A stretch of DNA of 64,000 nucleotides from Robiginitalea aurantiaca. GTDB lineage: Bacteria > Bacteroidota > Bacteroidia > Flavobacteriales > Flavobacteriaceae. A program made the position numbers and the translations under genes. The notes below the pieces were generated by a model, which was not told the DNA's origin, did not search any database, and saw only the letters and a list, made by a program, of their open reading frames with translations. The first letter of the stretch is position 1. Every line of letters starts with the position of its first letter. Below are positions 44,818 through 53,387 of the stretch, in pieces. Where the stretch lies: assembly GCF_030380815.1 (NCBI RefSeq), contig NZ_JAUDUY010000003.1:62001-126000 (forward strand), given 5' to 3'.

Positions 44818-45888
44818 ATGCAGGATACGGAGGATAAAATTAAAGTGGGTATTTCAATAGGCGACTTGAACGGGATTGGTTCGGAAGTGGCATTGAAAAC
44901 ATTCGAAGACAGCCGGATGCTCGATTTTTGCACCCCGATTTTTTTTGCTTCCAATAAGACGATATCATTCCTTTCCAACCATTTTAAAATACCGATTAAG
45001 TTTCATGGGATTCCGGATGCTTCGGATGCCATTCACGGAAAGGTCAATGTGGTCAATGTATGGAAAGAAACCCCTGAAATTACATTTGGCCAACCCACAG
45101 AAAAGGCGGGATCCTTTGCCATACGATCACTCCAGGCTGCTGTGAAAGCCCTGAAAGAGGGGAGTATTGATGTCCTGGTAACCGCACCCATCAATAAAAA
45201 GACGATTCAAAGTAAGGATTTTAAATTCCCGGGGCATACCGACTATCTCGCTCGGGAACTCGGGGGTAAAAGCCTGATGTTTATGGTGACGGACACGCTC
45301 AAGATCGGATTGCTGACCGATCATGTCCCCGTCAAGGAAGCCCCATCGCTTATCACCAGGGGTTTGATTCTCGAAAAGGTCCGCGCCATGGAGAATTCCC
45401 TTATCCGGGATTTCGGGATTTCCAGGCCTAAAATCGCAGTGCTTGGCATCAATCCGCACAGCGGCGACGACGGCGTCATTGGTAGTGAAGATGACGACGT
45501 GCTCAGGCCGGCCCTGAAGGAGTTGTCTGAAGGCAAACATTTGGTTTTCGGGCCGTATGCAGCGGACACTTTCTTCGCCTCAGATGCCTACTTAAAATTC
45601 GATGGTGTTTTAGCTGCCTATCACGACCAGGGCCTGATCCCTTTTAAGACCCTTTCCTTTGGTAAGGGTGTAAACTTTACGGCAGGATTGGATCGCATTC
45701 GCACTTCGCCTGATCATGGGACGGCTTTTGATATTGCCGGAATGAATAAGGCGAACCCGGAATCTTTTAAAGAAGCTGTGTTTACCGGAATACATATTTT
45801 CCGTGAGCGGTTTCAGTACGACGAACTAACGAGGAATCCACTTAAAAAGAGCCGCTTGAGACGTCGCGGGAAAGGGGAAGATCGATAG
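44818..45888 (+). CDS. pdxA: 4-hydroxythreonine-4-phosphate dehydrogenase
   Basis: An NAD-dependent enzyme of DXP-dependent pyridoxal phosphate synthesis. The 356 aa product from ATG 44818 (MQDTEDKIKVGISIGDLNGIGSEVALK) has the PdxA start motif G-D-x-N-G-I-G. The metal histidines lie in KFPGHTDYLA, in the NPHSGDDGVIG region and in AAYHDQGLIPFKTL. The RTSPDHGTAFDIAG signature follows near the end. A -7 box TAATTTTG is present at 44778-44785. Immediately downstream is the DUF177-rpmF unit with its own promoter. Confidence 0.95.
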   Translation: MQDTEDKIKVGISIGDLNGIGSEVALKTFEDSRMLDFCTPIFFASNKTISFLSNHFKIPIKFHGIPDASDAIHGKVNVVNVWKETPEITFGQPTEKAGSFAIRSLQAAVKALKEGSIDVLVTAPINKKTIQSKDFKFPGHTDYLARELGGKSLMFMVTDTLKIGLLTDHVPVKEAPSLITRGLILEKVRAMENSLIRDFGISRPKIAVLGINPHSGDDGVIGSEDDDVLRPALKELSEGKHLVFGPYAADTFFASDAYLKFDGVLAAYHDQGLIPFKTLSFGKGVNFTAGLDRIRTSPDHGTAFDIAGMNKANPESFKEAVFTGIHIFRERFQYDELTRNPLKKSRLRRRGKGEDR

Positions 45889-45909
45889 TCAATTATTGGT
45901 TTAAATACT

Positions 45910-45938
45910 TTGGTTTTTATAAAAATTAAGTATCTTTG
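45910..45938 (+). promoter_or_regulatory. Flavobacterial promoter of the DUF177-rpmF operon
   Basis: TTG (45910-45912), 18 nt spacer, then TATCTTTG (45931-45938), an exact TAnnTTTG -7 box, 14 nt before the DUF177 start. This is a good match to the house-keeping promoter of Bacteroidota. Confidence 0.75.
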
Positions 45939-45952
45939 CACGCCCTAATTGA

Positions 45953-46501
45953 ATGGAAAAGGAGATGAGGCATAAGGAGTTTGAAATTCCTTTTTCGGGA
46001 TTAAAGCTGGGGAAACATCAGTTTGATTTTCAAATTGAGAAAGCGTTCTTTGACTCGTATCAGTACGATGAATTCAATGATGCTGATATACAGGTTACAG
46101 CGGTGCTCAATAAAATGAGTACCATGATGGAATTAGCGCTGAGCGCAAAGGGTACGGTAAATCTGGCGTGTGACCTGACCAGTGAACCCTATGACCAGCC
46201 TATCGAAAGTGACCTTGAATTGGTGATTAAGTTCGGTGAGGCCTTTAATGACGAGGATGATGAAATCCTCGTTCTTGCTGAGGGCTCACATCAATTCAAT
46301 ATTGCCCAGTACATTTATGAAATGCTTGTACTGTCGGTGCCTACAAAACGGGTACACCCCGGGATTAAGGATGGCACCCTGGATTCAGAAATATTAAAGA
46401 GGCTGGAGGAATTACAGCCAAAAGAGATCAAAAACGAAGAGAACGAAATAGATCCCAGATGGGATGCATTAAAGAGTTTACTAATAGACAAAAAAAAATA
46501 G
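45953..46501 (+). CDS. DUF177/YceD-family protein
   Basis: A 182 aa member of the DUF177 (YceD) family, whose genes lie upstream of rpmF in most bacteria. It shows the FEIPFSGLKLGKHQFDFQIE start and the typical LACDLTSEPYDQPIESDLEL middle. YceD-type proteins are linked to 23S rRNA or ribosome-assembly functions. The cysteine of the CDLTS motif is kept. rpmF follows after 6 nt. A start at the second Met (MRHKEFEIPF) is possible. Confidence 0.9.
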   Translation: MEKEMRHKEFEIPFSGLKLGKHQFDFQIEKAFFDSYQYDEFNDADIQVTAVLNKMSTMMELALSAKGTVNLACDLTSEPYDQPIESDLELVIKFGEAFNDEDDEILVLAEGSHQFNIAQYIYEMLVLSVPTKRVHPGIKDGTLDSEILKRLEELQPKEIKNEENEIDPRWDALKSLLIDKKK

Positions 46502-46507
46502 CGTACC

Positions 46508-46705
46508 ATGGCACATCCTAAAAGAAAGATTTCCAAGACCAGAAGGGATAAACGTCGCACCCATTACAAGGCAACGGCCCCAACCCTGGCAAAAGATCCG
46601 ACAACTGGAGAGATGCATCTTTTCCACAGGGCGCACTGGCACGAAGGTAAATTGTATTACAGAGGCCAGGTACTCGTGGATAAATCGGAAGAGGCCACAG
46701 CCTAA
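46508..46705 (+). CDS. rpmF: 50S ribosomal protein L32
   Basis: A 65 aa ribosomal protein with the L32 start [20 protein letters not shown]. It has no cysteines in the C-terminal half ([18 protein letters not shown]), so this is the zinc-independent form usual in Bacteroidota. It is 6 nt after the DUF177 gene and 21 nt before a strong terminator. Confidence 0.97.
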   Translation: MAHPKRKISKTRRDKRRTHYKATAPTLAKDPTTGEMHLFHRAHWHEGKLYYRGQVLVDKSEEATA

Positions 46706-46726
46706 GGATGTACAAACAGACTACGG

Positions 46727-46757
46727 ACTCCCACTGAATAAAGTGGGAGTTTTTTTA
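46727..46757 (+). terminator. Intrinsic terminator after rpmF
   Basis: Arms ACTCCCACT (46727-46735) and AGTGGGAGT (46742-46750) form a perfect 9 bp stem with a 6 nt loop, followed by a T run to 46757. Confidence 0.93.
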
Positions 46758-46870
46758 TGGCCTGTATTGCTCAAAAAACAATAGATAAGGGCTGAAATTC
46801 GTGGAAAATCCTTATTTTTCACGGATTTTGAGGCCTTTTTTAAGGGTTCAATCATAAAAACGTGTCTTTA

Positions 46871-47869
46871 ATGAATAGGTTAACAGCAGCGATTACCGCT
46901 GTGGGAGCTTACGTTCCGGAGTATCGACTCACGAATTCCATCCTGGAAACCATGGTTGATACCAACGATGAATGGATCACCTCCCGGACCGGAATCAAGG
47001 AACGAAGGATACTGAAAGACCCAGACAAGGGGACCTCGTACCTGGCAATTGAGGCAGCCAAGGACCTTATCCGCAAGCGAAATCTCGATCCTGCAGAAAT
47101 CGATTTGGTTATTCTGGGCACGGCAACACCAGACTTACCTGTGGCTTCCACAGCTGTATATGTGGCTTCTGAAATCGGAGCGGTCAATGCTTTCGCCTAT
47201 GACTTGCAGGCGGCATGTTCTAATTTTTTATATGGAATGTCAACGGCAGCCCGATATATTGAATCAGGCCGGTATAAGAAAGTGCTCCTGATCGGTGCAG
47301 ATAAAATGTCTTCGATCATCGATTATACAGACAGGACTACATGTATCATCTTTGGCGATGGAGCAGGGGCAGTCCTGTTTGAGCCTTCTGAGGAAGGTTT
47401 GGGCCTGATAGATGAATACCTCAGGTCGGACGGTACCGGAAGGAAATTTCTTCAGATTGAAGCTGGAGGATCCCTGATGCCTCCCTCGGAGGAAACCGTC
47501 AGGAATAAAAAGCATTACGTTTTTCAGGACGGGAAGTCCGTTTTTAAATTTGCCGTTTCAAATATGGCCGATGTGGCAGCAAAAATCATGGAGCGCAATT
47601 CGCTTTCCCATGAAGATGTCAACTGGTTGGTGCCTCACCAGGCGAATAAGCGAATTATCGATGCCACGGCAAACCGAATGGGCCTGGATCACTCAAAAGT
47701 CATGATGAACATCGAGAAATACGGGAATACGACTTCGGCAACGCTTCCGCTACTCCTGCACGATTACGAAAAACAGCTCAATAAACGGGATAATCTGGTA
47801 TTTGCCGCTTTCGGCGGAGGGTTCACCTGGGGATCAATTTACCTCAAATGGGCCTATAACACAAAATAG
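46871..47869 (+). CDS. fabH: 3-oxoacyl-ACP synthase III
   Basis: Initiates fatty acid synthesis by condensing an acyl-CoA with malonyl-ACP. The 332 aa product from ATG 46871 (MNRLTAAITAVGAYVPEYRL) has the catalytic Cys116 in LQAACSNFLYG, His in PHQANKRI and Asn in YGNTTSA, plus TSRTGIKERR at the N-terminus. A GTG three codons upstream is a weaker alternative. accB and accC follow at once, giving a fatty-acid-initiation cluster. An imperfect inverted repeat lies about 50 nt upstream (46800-46823). Confidence 0.96.
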   Translation: MNRLTAAITAVGAYVPEYRLTNSILETMVDTNDEWITSRTGIKERRILKDPDKGTSYLAIEAAKDLIRKRNLDPAEIDLVILGTATPDLPVASTAVYVASEIGAVNAFAYDLQAACSNFLYGMSTAARYIESGRYKKVLLIGADKMSSIIDYTDRTTCIIFGDGAGAVLFEPSEEGLGLIDEYLRSDGTGRKFLQIEAGGSLMPPSEETVRNKKHYVFQDGKSVFKFAVSNMADVAAKIMERNSLSHEDVNWLVPHQANKRIIDATANRMGLDHSKVMMNIEKYGNTTSATLPLLLHDYEKQLNKRDNLVFAAFGGGFTWGSIYLKWAYNTK

Positions 47870-47893
47870 AAACAAACAAGAAAACCTGAATCC

Positions 47894-48370
47894 ATGGATA
47901 TTAAAGAAATTCAAAGCCTCATCAAATTTGTGGCTAAATCAGGAGCCAGTGAAGTAAAGCTGGAGACGGATGATATCAAAATCACAATCCGTACGGGCCC
48001 GACATCAAGCGGCACGGAAACGACCTATGTGCAACAGATTCCGATGCAAGCAGCTCCTGTGGCCGCCCCTGCGCCTGTTGCTTCCCAGCCAACCCCTGAA
48101 AGTCAGGAGAAAGAAGGCGAGGAATCCAAATACATCACAATCAAATCTCCGATCATAGGTACTTTCTACAGGAAACCTTCCCCGGATAAACCGGCTTTTG
48201 TTGAAGTGGGCGATTCCATTTCTCAGGGGGATGTACTCTGTGTGATCGAGGCCATGAAACTCTTCAACGATATTGAATCGGAAGTCTCAGGGAAGATTGT
48301 TAAAGTACTCGTTGAGGACTCTTCCCCTGTGGAGTTTGACCAACCTTTATTCCTGGTCGATCCCTCATAA
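47894..48370 (+). CDS. accB: Acetyl-CoA carboxylase biotin carboxyl carrier protein
   Basis: A 158 aa carrier protein. The N-terminal helical region (residues 1-35) is followed by an Ala/Pro-rich flexible linker (about 52-75) and a biotinyl domain whose biotin-attachment motif is [10 protein letters not shown] (about residue 121). Biotin on this lysine is carboxylated by AccC. The gene lies 24 nt after fabH and 56 nt before accC. Confidence 0.96.
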   Translation: MDIKEIQSLIKFVAKSGASEVKLETDDIKITIRTGPTSSGTETTYVQQIPMQAAPVAAPAPVASQPTPESQEKEGEESKYITIKSPIIGTFYRKPSPDKPAFVEVGDSISQGDVLCVIEAMKLFNDIESEVSGKIVKVLVEDSSPVEFDQPLFLVDPS

Positions 48371-48426
48371 GGAACCAGAACTCCCGAGACTGTTTTTTAA
48401 TCATTAATCCGCCAAGAAGACGCGCC

Positions 48427-49782
48427 ATGTTCAAGAAAATACTGATTGCAAATCGCGGGGAAATCGCCATGCGCATCATACGGACCTGCAAGGAAATGGG
48501 AATCAAGACCGTTGCGGTCTACTCCAAAGCTGATGAGGAAAGTCTTCATGTCCGTTTTGCAGATGAAGCGGTTTGTATCGGCCCAGCGCCGAGTTCCGAA
48601 TCGTATCTGAAAATACCCAATATCATTGCAGCCGCAGAAATCACAAATGCCGATGCGATCCATCCGGGATACGGATTCCTTTCAGAAAACTCCAAGTTTT
48701 CGAGGATTTGCGCTGAGCACGACATAAAGTTTATCGGTGCTACCGGGGACCATATCGACAAAATGGGGGATAAGGCCTCCGCCAAAGCTACGATGAAGAA
48801 GGCTGGCGTTCCTACCATTCCGGGTTCTGAGGGAATCCTGAAAGATGTTAAGGAGGCCAAGAAGATTGCCGGCAAAATGGGGTATCCGGTGATGATTAAA
48901 GCTACGGCCGGAGGTGGGGGAAAGGGAATGCGTGCCATTTGGAAAGAGGAAGACCTCGAGAAGAATTACGAGAGTGCGGTACAGGAGGCAAAAGCGTCCT
49001 TTGGGAATGGGGGCATGTACATGGAGAAACTCATCGAAGAACCCCGGCATATTGAGATACAGATTATCGGGGACCAGTACGGGAAGGCGTGCCACCTTTC
49101 GGAAAGGGATTGTTCTGTCCAAAGACGACATCAGAAACTCACCGAAGAGACCCCTTCTCCCTTTATGACCGATAAGCTCAGGGAAGAAATGGGCAATGCG
49201 GCTATTAAGGCGGCAGAATACATAAAATACGAAGGAGCCGGTACGGTGGAATTTCTGGTGGACAAACATCGGAATTTCTATTTTATGGAAATGAATACGC
49301 GGATCCAGGTGGAACATCCTATTACAGAACAAGTAATTGATTACGACCTGATCCGGGAGCAAATTCTTGTGGCCGGCGGCGTGCCAATTTCGGGTAAGAA
49401 TTATGTGCCAAAGCTGCATTCTATCGAATGCCGTATCAACGCTGAGGATCCGTATAACGATTTTCGCCCTTCCCCAGGAAGGATCACCACGCTTCACACG
49501 CCCGGAGGGCACGGGGTTCGACTGGACACCCATGTCTATAGCGGATACGTGATCCCACCCAATTACGACTCCATGATTGCCAAGTTGATCACTACCGCCC
49601 AAACCCGGGAGGAAGCGATCAACAAAATGAGGCGTGCCCTCGATGAATTTGTGATTGAAGGCGTAAAAACAACAATTCCATTTCATCTGCAATTGATGAA
49701 CCACCCGGATTACCTGGCTGGGAATTACACGACAAAATTCATGGAAGACTTCGTCATGGATCCGATCTCTGAGGAATCCTGA
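48427..49782 (+). CDS. accC: Acetyl-CoA carboxylase biotin carboxylase subunit
   Basis: A 451 aa ATP-dependent enzyme that carboxylates biotin on AccB. The N-terminal [23 protein letters not shown], the glycine-rich ATP loop [12 protein letters not shown], the [12 protein letters not shown] region and the active-site [14 protein letters not shown] are all present in order. Length is standard (about 450). It ends the fabH-accB-accC cluster. Confidence 0.97.
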   Translation: MFKKILIANRGEIAMRIIRTCKEMGIKTVAVYSKADEESLHVRFADEAVCIGPAPSSESYLKIPNIIAAAEITNADAIHPGYGFLSENSKFSRICAEHDIKFIGATGDHIDKMGDKASAKATMKKAGVPTIPGSEGILKDVKEAKKIAGKMGYPVMIKATAGGGGKGMRAIWKEEDLEKNYESAVQEAKASFGNGGMYMEKLIEEPRHIEIQIIGDQYGKACHLSERDCSVQRRHQKLTEETPSPFMTDKLREEMGNAAIKAAEYIKYEGAGTVEFLVDKHRNFYFMEMNTRIQVEHPITEQVIDYDLIREQILVAGGVPISGKNYVPKLHSIECRINAEDPYNDFRPSPGRITTLHTPGGHGVRLDTHVYSGYVIPPNYDSMIAKLITTAQTREEAINKMRRALDEFVIEGVKTTIPFHLQLMNHPDYLAGNYTTKFMEDFVMDPISEES

Positions 49783-49809
49783 AGTCCTAATCCTTAAAGG
49801 CAATTACGC

Positions 49810-50934
49810 ATGAACTTGAGCTACTGGGAGCTGAAAACCTGGCTGGACAAGCTCGATTTCTGTATTGTCGGCAGTGGAATTACAGGGCTGAGTTGTGCCC
49901 TGGAACTTCGTGAATCCCACCCTGAGGCCCGAATCCTGATTCTTGAAAAAGGGGTGTTTCCCCAGGGGGCAAGCACTAAAAATGCGGGCTTTGCCTGTTT
50001 TGGCAGCCTTACCGAAATCCTTTCAGACCTGCAGCAACATTCGGAGGATGAAGTGGTAGCTTTGGTGGAACAGCGCCTGAGCGGGATAAAATTGCTACGC
50101 AAACGACTTGGGGATAAAGCTCTCGACTTCCGACAATGGGGGGGATATGAAATTTTTCAGGAGAAAGATGCTGCAGTATTTGAGGGTTGTCTCAATGAAA
50201 TGGACCGGATCAATGCCCTGTTGGAACCCGTTTTTGGAAAGTCGTGTTTTCGTCTGGCCGAGAACACTTTTGGTTTCAGGGGAGTGCTGCCAGAATTAAT
50301 TCTGCATTCGGCTGAAGGGCAAATTGATACCGGAAAGATGATGCAGGCCCTGCTCAACAAGGTGCAGGGTCATAACAACCCCGTAATGATCCTTAATGGA
50401 GTCGAGCTCAAAAGCTATACAGACCTTGGGCATACGGTGGCGATAGGTACAAATCGGTTCGATTTCAAGGCCGGAAAACTCTTGCTGGCGACAAATGGAT
50501 TCGCAGGCCATTCCGGAGCCGCTTTGGTTCGTCCGGCTCGTGCCCAAGTACTGATTACGGAGCCCATTCCCAAACTGGCTATTCACGGGACATTTCATAT
50601 GGACGAAGGCTTTTATTATTTCAGAAATGTGGGACAGCGTATCTTATTCGGAGGCGGAAGAAACCTGGATCCTGAAGGAGAAACTACAACAGAATTTGGT
50701 CAGACACCCCTGATACAGGATAAACTGGAAGCCCTCCTGAGGGAAGTAATCCTTCCGGGGATTCCCTTCCGGATCGCGCAACGCTGGAGCGGTATTATGG
50801 GTGTTGGGCCACAAAAGAGACCCATAGTTGAAAAGTTTTCAGAGAATGTAGCCTGTGGGGTCCGTCTTGGTGGGATGGGAGTGGCCATTGGTAGCCATGT
50901 CGGTAAAGAACTTGCCGGGTTGGCCAACGGATAA
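49810..50934 (+). CDS. FAD-dependent oxidoreductase (DAO/glycine-oxidase-like)
   Basis: A 374 aa flavoprotein. The N-terminal FAD-binding motif is FCIVGSGITGLSCALELRE (about residues 17-35), followed by the GASTKNAGFACFGSLTE region seen in DAO-family proteins that handle amines or amino acids. The C-terminal RWSGIMGVGPQKRPIV and VACGVRLGGMGVAIGSHVGKELA match the family's second FAD segment. It starts 27 nt after accC, so it may be on the same transcript, though no functional link is known. Substrate unknown. Confidence 0.85.
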   Translation: MNLSYWELKTWLDKLDFCIVGSGITGLSCALELRESHPEARILILEKGVFPQGASTKNAGFACFGSLTEILSDLQQHSEDEVVALVEQRLSGIKLLRKRLGDKALDFRQWGGYEIFQEKDAAVFEGCLNEMDRINALLEPVFGKSCFRLAENTFGFRGVLPELILHSAEGQIDTGKMMQALLNKVQGHNNPVMILNGVELKSYTDLGHTVAIGTNRFDFKAGKLLLATNGFAGHSGAALVRPARAQVLITEPIPKLAIHGTFHMDEGFYYFRNVGQRILFGGGRNLDPEGETTTEFGQTPLIQDKLEALLREVILPGIPFRIAQRWSGIMGVGPQKRPIVEKFSENVACGVRLGGMGVAIGSHVGKELAGLANG

Positions 50935-51016
50935 ATACCCAAATTCCAGGGCGCGTTTTTTTTATTTCATTTTATTACCTGATCTTCAGGATTGAAATCT
51001 ACTCAGCATAAAGATA

Positions 51017-52348
51017 TTGGAACTTGTTTACCTGCTTGTCGCCGTATTGATCATCATTTGGATGACTACCCGTTTGAAGATACACCCCTTTCTGGTACTG
51101 CTGGTGGTTTCTATGGCTTATGGCGCATTTGCAGGGATGTCCCTGGAGTCCCTTGTAATAGCAATTAATGAGGGATTTGGAAGGACTATGGGCAAGATTG
51201 GTTTGATCATTGTCCTCGGGGTCATGATCGGCGCCTTTCTGGAACATACCGGAGGTGCCCGGGCGATTGCCGAAAAGACACTATCCTGGATAGGTAACAG
51301 GCGAATCCCCCTTGCAATGGCCGTTCTCGGGTATATTGTTTCTATTCCTGTATTCGCCGACAGTGGCTATATGCTCCTAGATCCACTCGGGAAGAGCATG
51401 AGCCGGAAAGCGGGGGTTTCCCTCGCCGGCGGGGCTATCGCCCTGGGCCTGGGTCTGATGGTTTCTCATACCCTTGTTCCACCCACGCCGGGACCCATTG
51501 CAGCTGCGGGAATCCTGGAAGCAGATCTTGGCCTAGTCATCCTCTTTGGGGTCCCGGTCAGTTTGCTGGCCCTGGCTGTATCCATCTGGTTTGCCAGCCG
51601 GGTGGCCTCAAAAACCTATATTGAGCCCGAACCGGTTTCCAACAGTGCCCCTATACCGGATCTTGTCCGGGAGTATCGACCACCAGTTTTTTTGGCCCTT
51701 TTGCCTATTGCGATGCCGATTCTGCTAATTGTTTTAAAATCGGTATTTGGTGCTAAGGGTGCCGCGGCCATCGGAGTTTCGGCCTGGGTTAATTTTCTCG
51801 GAGAACCTGTTATTGCCCTGATGATTGGTCTGCTGCTTTGCCTTTTACTTCCCCAAAAATTAAACGTGCATATGCTGGCTTCGGATGGCTGGGTCGGTAA
51901 GGCCATTCGGGATTCCGCCTCAATACTGCTGATTACCGGGGCCGGAGGAATATTTGGCACCGTACTCCAGGAATCCGGGATCGCGGAATCCCTTGGGAAT
52001 AGACTGGTCACCTATAATCTTGGGATTTTTCTGCCCTTTGTACTTGCGGCTGTCCTCAAAACAGCCCAGGGTTCCTCTACTGTTGCGCTGATTACAGCGG
52101 CCTCGATACTCTTTCCAATGATGCCGGCCCTTGGCCTTGAGACGGAAGTTCAGAAAGCGCTGGCAGTCGTAGCCCTGGGAGCCGGGTCCTCGGTAATCTC
52201 ACATGCGAACGACAGCTTTTTCTGGGTAGTCACCCAAATGAGCGGCATGGATGTGCGTACGGGGTATAAACTTTTTGGGGGCGGCACCTTCCTTCTGGGC
52301 ACCAGTGCGGCAGTGGGTGTATTTGTCTGCTCGCTGCTCTTTGCTTAA
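51017..52348 (+). CDS. GntP-family organic acid:proton symporter
   Basis: A 443 aa membrane transporter with about 12-13 segments of the gluconate permease (GntP) family. GRTMGKIGLIIVLGVMIGAFLEHTGGARAIAEKTL and PVFADSGYMLLDPLG are typical, as are the helix-breaking HTLVPPTPGPIAAAGIL and the C-terminal ISHANDSFFWVVTQMSGM. It would import gluconate-type sugar acids or related hydroxy-acids. The start is a TTG at 51017; no ATG lies at the right place. It ends 6 nt from the convergent ABC gene. Confidence 0.9.
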   Translation: MELVYLLVAVLIIIWMTTRLKIHPFLVLLVVSMAYGAFAGMSLESLVIAINEGFGRTMGKIGLIIVLGVMIGAFLEHTGGARAIAEKTLSWIGNRRIPLAMAVLGYIVSIPVFADSGYMLLDPLGKSMSRKAGVSLAGGAIALGLGLMVSHTLVPPTPGPIAAAGILEADLGLVILFGVPVSLLALAVSIWFASRVASKTYIEPEPVSNSAPIPDLVREYRPPVFLALLPIAMPILLIVLKSVFGAKGAAAIGVSAWVNFLGEPVIALMIGLLLCLLLPQKLNVHMLASDGWVGKAIRDSASILLITGAGGIFGTVLQESGIAESLGNRLVTYNLGIFLPFVLAAVLKTAQGSSTVALITAASILFPMMPALGLETEVQKALAVVALGAGSSVISHANDSFFWVVTQMSGMDVRTGYKLFGGGTFLLGTSAAVGVFVCSLLFA

Positions 52349-52354
52349 TCCGGG

Positions 52355-53332
52355 TTATATCGGCATGCGTTTGTTGATGGTTTCCAGGGATACATTCAGG
52401 AATATCTTTTTCCCTTTCTCTATGGGTTTTTCCGAATCGAAATACACCCCTCTGCCCGAATCCAGAACCCCGTAATTTCGGTAATGACTCCCGAGATAAT
52501 ACGTGTGTTTCACGGTAACGGGCATACCTGATTTACCAGAAATGCGGAATTCGTGGGCGTAGACAATAATATTCCGGGTCGTGGAAGCATAAGATTTAAG
52601 CACCTCTATTGGCACCAGGTTTGCCTCACCCAGCAATTCTGCGGTGTAAAGGGTTCTCGGTTTTTCGAATATGTCATCCGTGTGGCGGAGGTCCAGGATT
52701 TCCCTGTCCTTTAAGACCATAATCCGATCCGCGAATGGGAGTACATCGAAGAAATCATGAGAAGCACAGATACAACTTATGTTTTCCTTTTTGAGGAACC
52801 CAAAGAGGTTTCGCCTGAGTTTATTCCGCCGAAAATGATCGATATGGCTAAAAGGCTCATCGAGCAGAAGAATTTCGGGCCTAAGGGCAAGAACACGGGC
52901 GAGGGCCACACGCTGCTGTTCTCCTCCACTCAGGAATTGTACCTTGACATCCCGGTATTGCTCCAGCTCCATTGTCTCCATTAGCTCTACCGTCCTGGCA
53001 GCCCTTTGTTCAGGGTCCGTAGCGGACAGGTATTTGCTGATGTTTTCGGCAACAGTTGCATAGGGCATCAGATCAAAATCCTGTGCCAGGTATTTGATGT
53101 ATTCACCCCCGGGCAGCAATTGATATGCAGGACCTTTTATAGGGTGATTTTTCCATGTAATACTGCCTTCTTCAAACGGAAGGGCCCCATAGAGTAGTTT
53201 AAGCAAGGTGCTTTTCCCACAACCGCTCTCTCCCATAACAGCCACGTATTCCCCCCTGGAGACCCTAAAACTGAGATCCTCCAGGACCGGTTGCTTATCA
53301 TATCCGAATGTCAGATGACGTACCTTGAGCAT
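52355..53332 (-). CDS. ABC transporter ATP-binding protein, stand-alone
   Basis: About 325 aa from ATG 53332 (MLKVRHLTFGYDKQPVLEDLSF); a longer frame from 53356 runs through a terminator hairpin. Walker A is GESGCGKST (about residues 35-43), the signature is LSGGEQQRVALA, Walker B is ILLLDEPFSH, and the H-loop is CASHD. Residues about 230-325 form a C-terminal accessory domain ending in the conserved-looking NVSLETINKR. No permease gene lies nearby, so the partner is unknown; it could serve a transporter encoded elsewhere. Confidence 0.85.
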   Translation of the reverse strand: MLKVRHLTFGYDKQPVLEDLSFRVSRGEYVAVMGESGCGKSTLLKLLYGALPFEEGSITWKNHPIKGPAYQLLPGGEYIKYLAQDFDLMPYATVAENISKYLSATDPEQRAARTVELMETMELEQYRDVKVQFLSGGEQQRVALARVLALRPEILLLDEPFSHIDHFRRNKLRRNLFGFLKKENISCICASHDFFDVLPFADRIMVLKDREILDLRHTDDIFEKPRTLYTAELLGEANLVPIEVLKSYASTTRNIIVYAHEFRISGKSGMPVTVKHTYYLGSHYRNYGVLDSGRGVYFDSEKPIEKGKKIFLNVSLETINKRMPI

Positions 53333-53338
53333 AGTGCT

Positions 53339-53371
53339 AAAAAAAATCCGTTTCATATGGGAAACGGATTT
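53339..53371 (-). terminator. Intrinsic terminator between prolyl oligopeptidase and ABC genes
   Basis: Perfect 11 bp arms (53344-53354 and 53361-53371) with a 6 nt loop. On the minus strand the stem is followed by U residues (53346-53339). It ends the prolyl oligopeptidase transcript just upstream of the ABC start. Confidence 0.88.
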
Positions 53372-53387
53372 CTAAATTAAGGGTTTT

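Noticed and set aside
48682-49803. 373-codon open frame antisense to accC
   Set aside because: accC is certain from its motifs; the antisense frame is a by-product of codon bias and shows no domain.
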